Positions 33,630-43,115 are shown, counted from the first letter of the stretch. The stretch: DNA of 64,000 bases from an uncultured bacterium (GCA_947381965.1 CANCXX010000024.1:1-64000); one strand, 5' to 3'. Notes: a model not told the origin generated them from the sequence alone. Numbers and translations: made by a program.

Positions 33630-34562
33630 ATGAAAAAAAAGCAAGAAAAAGTAAAAAAACAAAAATTTTCCATGAGCCTTATGTGGAAACAACGTTACCT
33701 TCTGTTAATGTCGGTGCCATTTGTGATATGGCTGATTATCTTTAAATACGTACCCTTGTGGGGATGGACAATGGCATTTCAGGAAGTAAAACCTAATTCT
33801 TTTTCGCTGCCGATCTGGGAGCGGAAGTTTGTGGGATTTGACAATTTCATTCAGGCATTTACGGACAGATTATTCCCCCAGACGATGATTAATACCATTG
33901 GTATTAGTATTCTGGGTATTGCGCTGGGAACCCTGTCATCTATTATATTTGCCCTGATATTGAATGAAATCTGCTTTACCCGTTTTAAGAAGATAACGCA
34001 GACTGTGTCATATCTTCCTCACTTTGTATCCTGGGTTATTATTGCCAGTATTGCAAAGATGCTGTTAAATGACGGCGGTGCGGTGGATACCATGCTGAAC
34101 ACAAAGCTGCATCTGATGTCCACCAATTCTCCTTTATTCTGGGTGGTGGTCTGCATGATTAATGTGTGGAAGGAAATGGGCTGGGATGCCATTATTTATC
34201 TTTCCGCAATGGCAGGGATTGATCAGGGACTTTATGAGGCGGCAAAGGTGGACGGTGCAAACCGCTTTAAGAGAATATGGCACATTACTCTTCCAAGTAT
34301 TAAGCCAACCATTATTGTGCTGCTGATTATGAGTGTGGGAAGCGCACTGAATGTAGGAATGGAGCGGCAGATGCTTTTAAGCAATGGTATTGTACAGGAT
34401 CATGCAATGGTACTTTCCTGGTTTGCTTATGTCCGTGGTATCGGAAGCAACAATTATGGGCTTGGTACTGCCATAGGTGTGTTCCAGTCAGTAGTTGGCA
34501 TTATTCTTTTGTTTATTGCAAATAAAGTTGCCGGGCTGCTCGGTGAAAGCAAGCTTGTATAG
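33630..34562 (+). CDS. carbohydrate ABC permease, LplB family
   Basis: The 310-residue membrane protein has six predicted helices and the permease EAA loop YEAAKVDGANRFKRIWHITLP near residues 203-223. It begins MKKKQEKVKK, a Lys-rich cytosolic start, after GGGAGG. It pairs with the next gene to form the channel of a CUT1 importer for di- or oligosaccharides. No ATPase gene is nearby, so a shared MsmX-like ATPase elsewhere is expected. Confidence 0.92.
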   Translation: MKKKQEKVKKQKFSMSLMWKQRYLLLMSVPFVIWLIIFKYVPLWGWTMAFQEVKPNSFSLPIWERKFVGFDNFIQAFTDRLFPQTMINTIGISILGIALGTLSSIIFALILNEICFTRFKKITQTVSYLPHFVSWVIIASIAKMLLNDGGAVDTMLNTKLHLMSTNSPLFWVVVCMINVWKEMGWDAIIYLSAMAGIDQGLYEAAKVDGANRFKRIWHITLPSIKPTIIVLLIMSVGSALNVGMERQMLLSNGIVQDHAMVLSWFAYVRGIGSNNYGLGTAIGVFQSVVGIILLFIANKVAGLLGESKLV

Positions 34563-34573
34563 GGGGTGCAAAA

Positions 34574-35470
34574 ATGGCAAATGATAGTTATCAGATTAAG
34601 AATTCGTCAATGGGAGAAAAGGTAGTAGACTATGTGTTGGCAGTATTTTGTGTGCTCCTTATTATCATGACGGTATATCCATTTTTAAATGTGCTGGCAA
34701 TTTCCTTAAACGACCCCATGGATACCATGAGAAATGTAAATTTTATTTTCCCCAGAAAATTTACATTTGCAAATTATATTTACATATTTAAGGAAAACAG
34801 TCTTGGCGGTCCGTTTGTGATGTCAGTGGTAAGGACGCTTGTGGGAACCGGAATTGGTGTGATTTGTACGGCAATGCTTGCCTATGTGCTTAGCAGGAAA
34901 GACTTTTATTTTAATAAACCGTTCACTATTTTGTTTATCATTACCATGTATGTAAGCGGCGGTATGATTCCGGAGTATCTGCTTTTAATGAGAACTCTGA
35001 ACCTGGGAAACAACTTTATGGTATATATTATTCCCGGTTTAATCTGGGTTTACAATGTGATACTGATGCGTTCCTTTATTGAAGGGCTTCCTATGGCTTT
35101 GCAGGAAGCGGGGAAGATAGACGGAGCAAACGATTTTGTAATATGGGCAAGAATTATTCTTCCTCTTTGTACGCCTACCATGGCGACGGTGGCTCTGTTT
35201 ATAGCGGTAGGGCAGTGGAATTCTTTTATGGACACTTATCTTTATGCAAGAAACCTTCCTACCTTACAGTATGTGCTATATGAGATTATGGAAAAGGCAA
35301 CCATAAAGATTGACCCTCATGCACCGGCAGATCAGCTTCAGAATGCGGTTTCTCCTCTGTCTGTGCGTATGGCAATCACAATTGTTGCAACCGTGCCGAT
35401 TTTAATTGTATATCCGTTTTTGCAGAAATACTTTGTGGGCGGTATGACATTGGGAGCGGTGAAGGACTGA
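34574..35470 (+). CDS. carbohydrate ABC permease, YtcP/AraQ family
   Basis: This 298-residue protein has six membrane segments and the EAA motif LQEAGKIDGANDFVIWARIILP near 176-197. The C terminus ends KYFVGGMTLGAVKD, typical of the family. It starts 11 nt after the first permease, with GGGGGTG as ribosome site. It completes the heterodimeric channel. Confidence 0.93.
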   Translation: MANDSYQIKNSSMGEKVVDYVLAVFCVLLIIMTVYPFLNVLAISLNDPMDTMRNVNFIFPRKFTFANYIYIFKENSLGGPFVMSVVRTLVGTGIGVICTAMLAYVLSRKDFYFNKPFTILFIITMYVSGGMIPEYLLLMRTLNLGNNFMVYIIPGLIWVYNVILMRSFIEGLPMALQEAGKIDGANDFVIWARIILPLCTPTMATVALFIAVGQWNSFMDTYLYARNLPTLQYVLYEIMEKATIKIDPHAPADQLQNAVSPLSVRMAITIVATVPILIVYPFLQKYFVGGMTLGAVKD

Positions 35471-35519
35471 TAAGTAAGAAAAATAAGTGAAATTTAATTA
35501 ATAAAAAGGAGAGGAAATT

Positions 35520-37226
35520 ATGAAGGTAAAGAAGTTATGTGCATTATTGCTGACGGCATCTATGGCAGTTGGAATGTTAAGCGGATGCGGAGGCAAAGGC
35601 GATGGAGGAAATGGCAGTACCGGAGGTGATGGCGCAAGCGCAGGTGAAAGCAGCAGCGGCGAGGGTGCAGGCACAGAGGGCGGTGTGGTTGAGCTGACCT
35701 TTTACAATGCGGATGCAACAGAGGATTCCTGGAATGACCCTGTAGCGGAAGTGTTGACAGAAAAAACAGGAGTAAAGCTGAAAACCGAGTATCCGGTATC
35801 CTCCGATGACCAGAAGATTGCCCTGATGATTGCAGAACAGAATTACCCGGATATGATTTATGCAAAAGGCGATGCAGGAAGCTTAATTGACGCAGGCGCA
35901 CTGATTGATATGACAGATTTGATTGAGCAGTATGGCCCCAATATTAAAAAGATGTATGGGGATGAGTTTGACAAGTTAAAGTACTCTGTGGAGGATCCTT
36001 CTATTTATCAGTTATCTTCTTATGCAATGGGAGGAACAACATATAAAAGCTCTGGTAATGCACAGATTCAGTGGGCAGTTTTGAAGGAAAATGACTATAA
36101 CATTCCGAAAACCACAGAAGAGTTTGAAAAGATGATTAAAGATTATATGGCGGCACATCCCACAACAGAAGATGGGATGGATACCATTGGCATTACCCTT
36201 TCAGCTTCCGACTGGCACTGGATGATTACCCTTGGAAATCCGGCAGGCTATATTGCAGAGGGAGCGCCGGATAACGGACAGTGGCTTGTAGATGAAAACT
36301 ATAACGCTATTTATAAGTTCCGTTCAGAAAAGGTGCGCGAGTACTTTAAGTGGTTGAACAGACTGTATAATGAAGGCGTTTTGGATTCTGAATTTGCAAC
36401 TCAGACTCATGAGGACTATATTGCAAAAATTTCTTCCGGACGTGTGCTTGCTTTGTTTGATACGGACTGGGATTATGCAGATGGTGAGAAAATCTTAAAG
36501 GCGGATGGAAAACTGGATAAGACTTACGCAGGACTTCCTCTTACTATGGACGCGGACACAAAGGCAGGATGTCTGTTCAGTCAGGGACTTACCACCGGAC
36601 AGGGCGTCGGAATCACAACTGCATGTAAAGACCCGGTTGCGGCAATTAAGTATCTGGACTTTCTCTGTTCTGACGAAGGTCAGGTGCTGGTAAACTGGGG
36701 AATTGAAGGAACCAATTATTTTATTGATGACGAAGGGCATCGTTACCGCACGGAAGAGGAAGTGAATGAAAAGAATACCAACAAAGACTATGGAAAGACA
36801 ACTGGTGTAGGATATCATTCTTATCCTTTCCCTAACTACGGAACAGGTGTTTTGGATGCTACAGGCAGCACTTTTACAACTGACAGTAAGGAATCCATTA
36901 TTGCAGAGTACGATGAAGAGCAGAAAGCAGCATGTGAGGCATGGGGCGTGGAGCTTTTAGTAGACATTTTCCCTCAGGCATCTGAATTTGAAGTACCCAA
37001 GTATTCCGCAATCTGGGCTTACACAAAGCCGGTGGAATTTGATGAAATTGGCAACAAGCTGGATGAAATTGCATGGTCTGCACTGATAAGCTGTGTGATT
37101 GGAAGCGAAGCAGACTTTGACGCCTCCTATGATAAGATGATTGCGGATCTTGAAAGCTCAGGTATGGGAGAGGCAGAAGAAATGCTTACGGAAATTATTA
37201 AGGAGAGAGTATCTTTGGTTGAGTAA
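35520..37226 (+). CDS. extracellular solute-binding lipoprotein, LipO type
   Basis: The 568-residue protein begins with a signal peptide and lipobox LSGC, then a flexible Gly/Ser-rich linker (residues 24-55) that lifts the binding domain off the membrane. The mature part resembles family-1 sugar-binding proteins (ELTFYNADATEDSW start). Long LipO-type receptors of this size usually bind oligosaccharides. It follows the two permeases with AAAGGAGAGG before the ATG. Confidence 0.92.
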   Translation: MKVKKLCALLLTASMAVGMLSGCGGKGDGGNGSTGGDGASAGESSSGEGAGTEGGVVELTFYNADATEDSWNDPVAEVLTEKTGVKLKTEYPVSSDDQKIALMIAEQNYPDMIYAKGDAGSLIDAGALIDMTDLIEQYGPNIKKMYGDEFDKLKYSVEDPSIYQLSSYAMGGTTYKSSGNAQIQWAVLKENDYNIPKTTEEFEKMIKDYMAAHPTTEDGMDTIGITLSASDWHWMITLGNPAGYIAEGAPDNGQWLVDENYNAIYKFRSEKVREYFKWLNRLYNEGVLDSEFATQTHEDYIAKISSGRVLALFDTDWDYADGEKILKADGKLDKTYAGLPLTMDADTKAGCLFSQGLTTGQGVGITTACKDPVAAIKYLDFLCSDEGQVLVNWGIEGTNYFIDDEGHRYRTEEEVNEKNTNKDYGKTTGVGYHSYPFPNYGTGVLDATGSTFTTDSKESIIAEYDEEQKAACEAWGVELLVDIFPQASEFEVPKYSAIWAYTKPVEFDEIGNKLDEIAWSALISCVIGSEADFDASYDKMIADLESSGMGEAEEMLTEIIKERVSLVE

Positions 37227-37250
37227 CCGGAGATATGATTATACTACGGG

Positions 37251-37265
37251 CCTGTCAGTGACAGG
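37251..37265. promoter_or_regulatory. perfect 15-bp palindrome
   Basis: CCTGTCA-G-TGACAGG lies just after the binding-protein gene and before its terminator. Its role is unclear: part of the mRNA 3' end structure, or a protein site. Confidence 0.3.
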
Positions 37266-37286
37266 TGAGTGTAAAAGGAATTTCAT

Positions 37287-37339
37287 AAAAGCAGGTCATG
37301 ATTCAGAAGTTTTGAATGTGGCCTGCTTTTTGTTTTTTG
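37287..37339 (+). terminator. terminator of the sugar ABC operon
   Basis: AAAAGCAGG and CCTGCTTTT (9 bp) close a longer imperfect stem and are followed by a T-rich tail. Confidence 0.8.
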
Positions 37340-37435
37340 TATGATCTGGAAGGACCTGATAGACAGTTTGAAGGAGCTATGCTAGAATTTCTCTAAGTAA
37401 TATATTAGAGCGTGTTTGAGAGGAGAAATAAATAT

Positions 37436-38059
37436 ATGCTTGATAATAAAGGATTTGATTTATGGGCGGATGGTTATGATAAGAGCGTGGGAGTGTCTGA
37501 TAAGGATGAAACATATCCCTTTGCAGGGTACAAACATATTTTGAACGAAATTTATAACCGTATTTTGTCCCATTCCGGGCGCGCAGTGCTGGACATTGGC
37601 TTTGGAACTGGCACGCTTACCACAAAGCTTTATGAACAGGGGTGTGATATCTATGGTCAGGATTTCTCAGAGAGGATGATTGAACTGGCGCAAAGTAAAA
37701 TGCCGGATGCGAAGCTCTATCATGGGGACTTCTCAATGGGGCTGGCAGACGATTTGAAGAAAACCCGGTATGATGCAATTGTTGCCACATATTCTATTCA
37801 CCATCTGACAGATTCACAAAAAGTTACATTTATAAATAGCCTGCTTCCGCTTTTGAAGGAAGACGGCTGCATTTATATTGGCGATGTAGCGTTCAATACC
37901 CGTGAAGATCTGGAAAAGTGTAAGGCACGGACTGATTGGTGGGATACAGACGAAATATATATTGTTGCAGATGAAATGAAGAAAGCTTTCCCGGCAATGA
38001 ATTTTGAGCAGTTTTCCCATTGCGCAGGACTATTGTCCCTGAAAAGACAGGGAGAATAG
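37436..38059 (+). CDS. class I SAM-dependent methyltransferase
   Basis: The 207-residue protein has the SAM-binding motif VLDIGFGTGTLT near residue 51, an acidic loop YGQDFSERM and the DAIVATYSIHHL segment. The target is unknown; such proteins often methylate small molecules. The ATG at 37436 follows AGGAG at 10 nt. It is convergent with the Crp/Fnr regulator, sharing a bidirectional terminator. Confidence 0.88.
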   Translation: MLDNKGFDLWADGYDKSVGVSDKDETYPFAGYKHILNEIYNRILSHSGRAVLDIGFGTGTLTTKLYEQGCDIYGQDFSERMIELAQSKMPDAKLYHGDFSMGLADDLKKTRYDAIVATYSIHHLTDSQKVTFINSLLPLLKEDGCIYIGDVAFNTREDLEKCKARTDWWDTDEIYIVADEMKKAFPAMNFEQFSHCAGLLSLKRQGE

Positions 38060-38072
38060 CGGTTTATAGTTT

Positions 38073-38117
38073 AGGGTCAACTTGATATTTCTCATAAATG
38101 AGAAGATAGTTGACCCC
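38073..38117. terminator. bidirectional terminator
   Basis: GGGTCAACT and AGTTGACCC form the base of a long hairpin that continues with TTCTCAT/ATGAGAA. It lies between convergent genes, with AAAAAATTT on its right flank giving a T-run on the minus strand. Confidence 0.8.
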
Positions 38118-38124
38118 AAAAAAT

Positions 38125-38745
38125 TTACAGCAGCTTATAGGTCCCTTTTCCAAGTTTTTTGACTAATCCGGCAGATTCACTTTGATTCAAAATTCTCTGA
38201 AGCTGTCTTGCACTGCAATGAAGATGAAAAGCGGACTGCTCTATCCCCTTTAAAGTTTTATTAATGCACTTATATTTCATATAGGACATAACCCGTTCTT
38301 CAAGGGAAGCGGGAGCAGCATCAATGGCAGCCATTGCTCCAATTTTTGCCGAAAGGCTGTTGCATATCAGCTGCAGGAATTGATTATTGGAGAGCAATGC
38401 TTCCTTATACTTTTCAATAGAAAAAGATATACAGGTCAGGGGTTCGGATGCCTGGGCATAAATGCTGTTGCTTTTGGGATAAAAAATATCCATGTCTCCG
38501 AGAAAGTAATCTGTAGTTCCGCTTGACAGTGAATAACGTGTACCATCATCACGAATGAAGTAAATATTTATAGAACCCTGTTCCACAATTTGAAATAAAA
38601 GTTCGTCCTGAAAGGGCGAACGGACCAATTCACCCTTCTCATATTTTATCAGGTAAAAATCAATATCCAGTGAGCTAAGTACAGCATAGTATTTACTTTT
38701 AGCAATGCAGGCTGCAATTTTCTTCTTATCATATAATTTTTCCAT
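38125..38745 (-). CDS. Crp/Fnr-family transcriptional regulator
   Basis: The 206-residue protein has a cyclic-nucleotide-type beta-barrel (about 20-115, with GSINIYFIRDDGTRYSL) and a C-terminal winged helix (CSARQLQRILNQSE as recognition region). The cAMP-binding residues are not preserved. It is divergent from a MATE exporter with a perfect palindrome between them, so local control of the exporter and of itself is likely. Confidence 0.85.
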   Translation of the reverse strand: MEKLYDKKKIAACIAKSKYYAVLSSLDIDFYLIKYEKGELVRSPFQDELLFQIVEQGSINIYFIRDDGTRYSLSSGTTDYFLGDMDIFYPKSNSIYAQASEPLTCISFSIEKYKEALLSNNQFLQLICNSLSAKIGAMAAIDAAPASLEERVMSYMKYKCINKTLKGIEQSAFHLHCSARQLQRILNQSESAGLVKKLGKGTYKLL

Positions 38746-38762
38746 GGATTTTTCTCTAAACA

Positions 38763-38774
38763 GGACATATGTCC
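38763..38774. promoter_or_regulatory. palindromic operator candidate
   Basis: A perfect 12-bp palindrome GGACATATGTCC sits in the 86-bp divergent region between the Crp/Fnr regulator and the MATE gene. A TATAAT box lies 23 bp downstream at 38798-38803 toward the MATE gene, placing the palindrome at the -35 position. Confidence 0.5.
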
Positions 38775-38831
38775 CGGTTTTTGAACTGATTCTATCTTAT
38801 AATGAAAAAAAGTTCAAGGAGGAGAAGAAAA

Positions 38832-40178
38832 ATGGCATCAGTTTTTGAAGAAAAAAATATTTCCAAAGCAATTATGAGAGTTGGATTACCTGCTATGCTG
38901 GGACAGCTTACAACACTGATTTATAATATTGCCGACACGTTTTTTGTTTCTTTGACAAAAGAACCTGCAACAATTGCAGCAGTAACACTGTGCGCACCGA
39001 TATTACTTATAATTATGTCCATTGCGTGTATTTTTGGAATGGGAGGCAGCAGCGTAATTGCCAGATTATTGGGGGAAGAAAAGAAAGAAGAGTCCGGCGC
39101 AATAATGAATTTTTGTGTATATGCCATGGCAATTGCAGGTATTATTACACTTGCCATGGGACTTGTATTTTTGCAGCCTCTGGCCCAAATATCCGGTGCG
39201 GACGCAGATAATATTATTTATACCTGTGATTATCTGAAATGGATTTTTATAGGAGCCCTCTTTATTATGCTGGCAAATGGATTTGTTCATTTGTTCCGCT
39301 CCGTTGGTCTGATAAAAGAGAGTACGATTGGACTGGTACTTGGAAATGTAATTAATATGGCATTGGATTATGTTTTTATTGCAATTCTGGGATGGGGGAC
39401 AGCGGGGGCCGCACTTGCAACCTCTTTAGGGTTTGTATGCGCATCCATATATTATATTGGCTGTATGATTCGTGAAGAACATAAGGGAAATCCATTACTT
39501 CCGTTGACACCTAAACATTTTTCTCCAAACCCAGCAATGATTCGTAATGTAGTAAGCATCGGAATTCCGGGTGCGCTCATTACAGTGCTTATGAGCGTTT
39601 CTAATATTGTACTTAACAACTATATCAGTATTTACGGATCAGACGCAGTCGCTTCTTATGGGATTGCATATAAACTTGATATGATTCCCATTCTGCTGTC
39701 AGTAGGATTATCCCAGGGGGTTGCTCCTTTGGTGGGCTATTATTATGGAGGAAACAAGAAAAAGAAAATGACTGATATAGTGAAGTATACGGTGTTATAT
39801 GGCATTCTTATGGGGGCGGTATTTACTGCTGCCTTTGTATTTTTTGGGAAAACCCTTGCCAGTATATTCCTGCAGGATGATGCTTTGATTGAACAAACAG
39901 GTTACTTTTTGAAGATCCTATGCCTGTCGGCTCCCATGCTTGGCGTCATCAATATGATGACAAGTTATTTTCAGGCATTAGGTAAGGCTGTAAAATCGTT
40001 GACTATCACAGCCTTAAGAAATGCAGTGTTGTTTATTCCGGGAGTTATGATTTTAAACCATTTTTGGAAACTTAATGGGGTGATTGCTGCTCAGCCTGTG
40101 GTTGAAACGATTTTAACAATAATTTGTATTTTTATGTATATAAGAGATATAAAATCCTCCGTAATATTTGATAAATGA
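38832..40178 (+). CDS. MATE family efflux transporter
   Basis: The 448-residue protein has twelve predicted membrane helices and the MATE features GLPAMLGQLTTLIYNIADTFFV near the start and SVGLSQGVAPLVGYYYGG at the start of the second half. It should export cationic drugs or metabolites using Na or H gradients. The ATG at 38832 follows AAGGAGGAG at 7 nt. Confidence 0.93.
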   Translation: MASVFEEKNISKAIMRVGLPAMLGQLTTLIYNIADTFFVSLTKEPATIAAVTLCAPILLIIMSIACIFGMGGSSVIARLLGEEKKEESGAIMNFCVYAMAIAGIITLAMGLVFLQPLAQISGADADNIIYTCDYLKWIFIGALFIMLANGFVHLFRSVGLIKESTIGLVLGNVINMALDYVFIAILGWGTAGAALATSLGFVCASIYYIGCMIREEHKGNPLLPLTPKHFSPNPAMIRNVVSIGIPGALITVLMSVSNIVLNNYISIYGSDAVASYGIAYKLDMIPILLSVGLSQGVAPLVGYYYGGNKKKKMTDIVKYTVLYGILMGAVFTAAFVFFGKTLASIFLQDDALIEQTGYFLKILCLSAPMLGVINMMTSYFQALGKAVKSLTITALRNAVLFIPGVMILNHFWKLNGVIAAQPVVETILTIICIFMYIRDIKSSVIFDK

Positions 40179-40184
40179 TGCAAA

Positions 40185-40217
40185 AATGATGCACCAATGA
40201 TGCACCAATGATGATAC
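40185..40217 (+). repeat. short tandem repeat, 11-bp unit
   Basis: AATGATGCACC occurs twice in tandem (40185-40195 and 40196-40206), followed by a partial unit AATGATGATAC. A related AAATGATGCAA overlaps the MATE stop codon just before. The array spans about 35 bp. Confidence 0.7.
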
Positions 40218-40291
40218 TTTGATACATTTATGTTTTAAAATATTATAAGTCCGGTATTTCAGGTGCAGATTGCGTTATGCGGGGGATGGAT

Positions 40292-42550
40292 ATGAAAAAA
40301 CAAAGGCAAAAGACAGCGGAAATGTACAGTCAGATATGTAAGGTTTTGCAGTATATATTATTACTGGCTTTAACCATAGTGCAGGCAGGGTGCAGCAGCT
40401 TCACCCCTCCGGTTACAGAAAATAATGCTGACATTTACAGGCAGTTTTACAAAAAAGCGCCGGATGTGAAAGAAGAATCCCAGAAACAGGAAGGAAGATG
40501 GGATGGAGAAGAGAAACAGGAAGAAAACCAGGAGGATTTTCTTAAGACCGATTGGCAGGAGCCGGATACAGGAAATCTGGAAATAGCACCAGCAAATGTA
40601 GAGGTTACTGAACAGAAATCAGAAGGATATCTGGATATCAAAATTGGCAGTTTGGAGTTGTCTTCTATTCCGCCAGGATGGAAATTGGAAAAGAGAGTGT
40701 CCGGGGAAGGCACAGCCTGGTATGCCTTGGTTGATGTTCATTCTGAGTGTACAGATGAGGAAATCAAGGGGCATATGGACGGCTATGAGCATGAAATTGT
40801 GATAACGCCTTATGCCATCAGCCGGATGCCTGAAATGCCCTTACAATTAGCAGCAGAGATGAGGGAGCATTTTACCGTCCCGCTTTTGTATGGGATAAAA
40901 GGGGCTGAAAATACAAAAGAAGTAAAGGGATGCTGGTTGTATGGTGAAAATCGTGAAATGGAAGAAAAAGAATATTTTCTTTTTTCTGAAAATGAGTCAG
41001 GGGGGAAGGAATTATTTCATATCAGAGAGGGCGGTGCTGGAATTACTGCCTATAATAATGAAATGGAGGCATTCTGGAAATTTATGGATAAGGGGCTTGT
41101 GTGGATTGACGGGGGAACTTGTCAGGCAGACAGGTATACGCCTAACCGCAGGCCTATGGAATCTTATTTCCTGCTAAATAAAAATAAAGACAATGCCTTG
41201 TTAATGGTATTACAGGAAAATCAGATATCTATATACAGAAAGGATTCTTATGATACGGCAGTATCCACACAGAAAGTGGAAGGATTGGATATGGCATGGA
41301 TTGGGATTGCGGATATTGACAAGGACGGGTACGAGGACTTTCTGTGCAGGTACTGGCTGCTGGATCCGATATATGACATAACAGATACGGAAAAGGACGA
41401 TTTTGAGGGGTATCTGTGGAATGAAGAAGGCCATGTCTTTACTTATGTCTCCGGAGAGCAGATGCTGAAACAGTATGGCGGTATTTGGGAGGAAAGGCTG
41501 GATAAATCAGATGATCATAGAGGCGAGATGATGGTGCCAGAGGAACTGTCCAACTATTGGTCAGGATATTTGTTAAAAAGCAGGGAAGAAATGATGGAGG
41601 CGATGGCGCTGCTGGTATCGGACAGGGAACTTAGCATGAGCGAGATAAAAAGAATTGCAGCGGAAAATCCTGCAATTAAAAAAGAAATGTTGCGAATTGC
41701 GTCTACTTATGACGGCAGAGGCACATGGCTTAAGGTTGACGCCGACAATGATGGGACAGAAGATATTTTTCTGTGTGAATATTTGGGAGGAACTCTTGGC
41801 ATTGTTTATTATTTCCTTTTTTCAGGAACAGAAAAGGGAGACTATATATTAACGGATCAGGCGACAGAGATGAAAACAGAATTTGCTTTTATTAACTGGC
41901 AGGGAAAAAATTATCTGATAAAAACTACCTGGGAGTTTACCAAAAAGGAAATGAATGGAATTTCCCTGGAATGTTATGAAGATGGTGCATATCAGGGAGG
42001 GGTATGGCTGGCTGTCACAGAAAAAGAGGGGAGGGATACCAGAAACATTAATATTTTGTATGATGGAGATGGGGGATATTCCGCCTTAGCATCAAAAGCG
42101 GCAAAATTAGCGGAAGAATATATTTCAGGTGAAGGGATGCAGGCAGGGACAGCGGAGAAGGAAAATGAAGATGGTGAATTTGGCAGGATTTGTGACATAA
42201 ATAATGATGGCATAACAGAGGCATACCATGTTTCGCTTTGGCAGACCACGAATCATTATACAGTTGACCGCCTTTCATTTAGGGCAGAGGAATCTGAGCT
42301 GGAGGAATTATTTTTTAATACCATATACACCGATGAAAGCGGAGGAATTTTCCGGAATATGTGGGTAGATGAGACAGAGTATGGAAATGTGACATATGTT
42401 GTGTTTGAAGAGGGTCTATATGATTTCCGAATTTTGGGGTATTTGTTTTCGGAAACAGACAGCAGGAAATTGTTTCAGGTAGACTGCCATGTGCAGACAG
42501 AGGTGGCGCAAAAAAGTCTTTTAAAGTCGGGCAGACATGGCTTCCAATGA
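40292..42550 (+). CDS. large lipoprotein with EF-hand/VCBS-like motifs, unknown function
   Basis: The 752-residue protein has a signal sequence ending in the lipobox VQAGC near residue 36, then an acidic Glu/Gln-rich linker. Three aspartate-rich loops follow the DxDxDG pattern: DIDKDGYED near 343, DADNDGTED near 484 and DINNDGITE near 635. These match calcium-binding loops of VCBS/FG-GAP or dockerin type. No enzyme domain is recognised. The ATG at 40292 lies 4 nt after GGGGGATGG. Confidence 0.75.
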   Translation: MKKQRQKTAEMYSQICKVLQYILLLALTIVQAGCSSFTPPVTENNADIYRQFYKKAPDVKEESQKQEGRWDGEEKQEENQEDFLKTDWQEPDTGNLEIAPANVEVTEQKSEGYLDIKIGSLELSSIPPGWKLEKRVSGEGTAWYALVDVHSECTDEEIKGHMDGYEHEIVITPYAISRMPEMPLQLAAEMREHFTVPLLYGIKGAENTKEVKGCWLYGENREMEEKEYFLFSENESGGKELFHIREGGAGITAYNNEMEAFWKFMDKGLVWIDGGTCQADRYTPNRRPMESYFLLNKNKDNALLMVLQENQISIYRKDSYDTAVSTQKVEGLDMAWIGIADIDKDGYEDFLCRYWLLDPIYDITDTEKDDFEGYLWNEEGHVFTYVSGEQMLKQYGGIWEERLDKSDDHRGEMMVPEELSNYWSGYLLKSREEMMEAMALLVSDRELSMSEIKRIAAENPAIKKEMLRIASTYDGRGTWLKVDADNDGTEDIFLCEYLGGTLGIVYYFLFSGTEKGDYILTDQATEMKTEFAFINWQGKNYLIKTTWEFTKKEMNGISLECYEDGAYQGGVWLAVTEKEGRDTRNINILYDGDGGYSALASKAAKLAEEYISGEGMQAGTAEKENEDGEFGRICDINNDGITEAYHVSLWQTTNHYTVDRLSFRAEESELEELFFNTIYTDESGGIFRNMWVDETEYGNVTYVVFEEGLYDFRILGYLFSETDSRKLFQVDCHVQTEVAQKSLLKSGRHGFQ

Positions 42551-42583
42551 ATTTTATGAAAAAAGCAGACAAAGCCGGAGGGA

Positions 42584-42892
42584 TTGTTTCGGTATTTTAA
42601 AGAACATCAATTTTCAATTTTAAATCCTTACCATGGAATATATTATATAGAAGGAGCAGGTTTGTTTTTAACACAGGTTATTGTTACCGGAGAACTGAAC
42701 AGTATGGAACATGTTTGGTTGGGGGCCTTGTCTGATAAGTTAAAAAAGCAGAATATGTTCAGGTTGCTGGAAAGTGTTAATAAATTGAAAGGAAAATCAG
42801 AGAGGGAATTTGGTCATGAAGATTTGGAGATAAAGAAGGCAATTATGCAAAGATATGACCTGTCTCAGGAGGAGGCAGAAGAGTATTTATAA
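42584..42892 (+). pseudogene. C-terminal remnant of an Rpn/PD-(D/E)XK-type nuclease-transposase protein
   Basis: The 102-codon frame (NPYHGIYYIEG ... GELNSMEHVWLGALS) resembles the C-terminal third of Rpn-like proteins common in Lachnospiraceae; this match is from memory. The nuclease core that normally precedes it is missing: an in-frame TGA lies about 25 nt upstream of the first usable codon, a TTG. I call it a decayed copy. A short functional derivative starting at TTG after GGAGG cannot be excluded. Confidence 0.5.
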
Positions 42893-42901
42893 GATATTTT
42901 G

Positions 42902-42930
42902 AGCCTGTGCAGGTAATGCACAGGCTTTTT
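42902..42930 (+). terminator. strong terminator
   Basis: A perfect 10-bp stem AGCCTGTGCA/TGCACAGGCT with loop GGTAA is followed by TTTT. It isolates the GH31/GH3 genes from the upstream region. Confidence 0.92.
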
Positions 42931-43115
42931 AGTACATGGCCCTCTTCTCACCATTAAGGGAAGGAGACAGGACTGTGATATTCATAGTATTTTATAGCAG
43001 AAAAATATAGTATCTATCCGGCCTTATTTTTTGTATAATGAAACCAATTGAACCGGAGGGAAGAGGAAAGCAGGTTTGCGGCTGCAGATGCAAAATAAAA
43101 ATAAGGAGGCAGAAT

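Noticed and set aside
40185-40217. Short tandem repeat as a CRISPR-like array
   Set aside because: The 11-bp units are contiguous without spacers and only about two copies exist.
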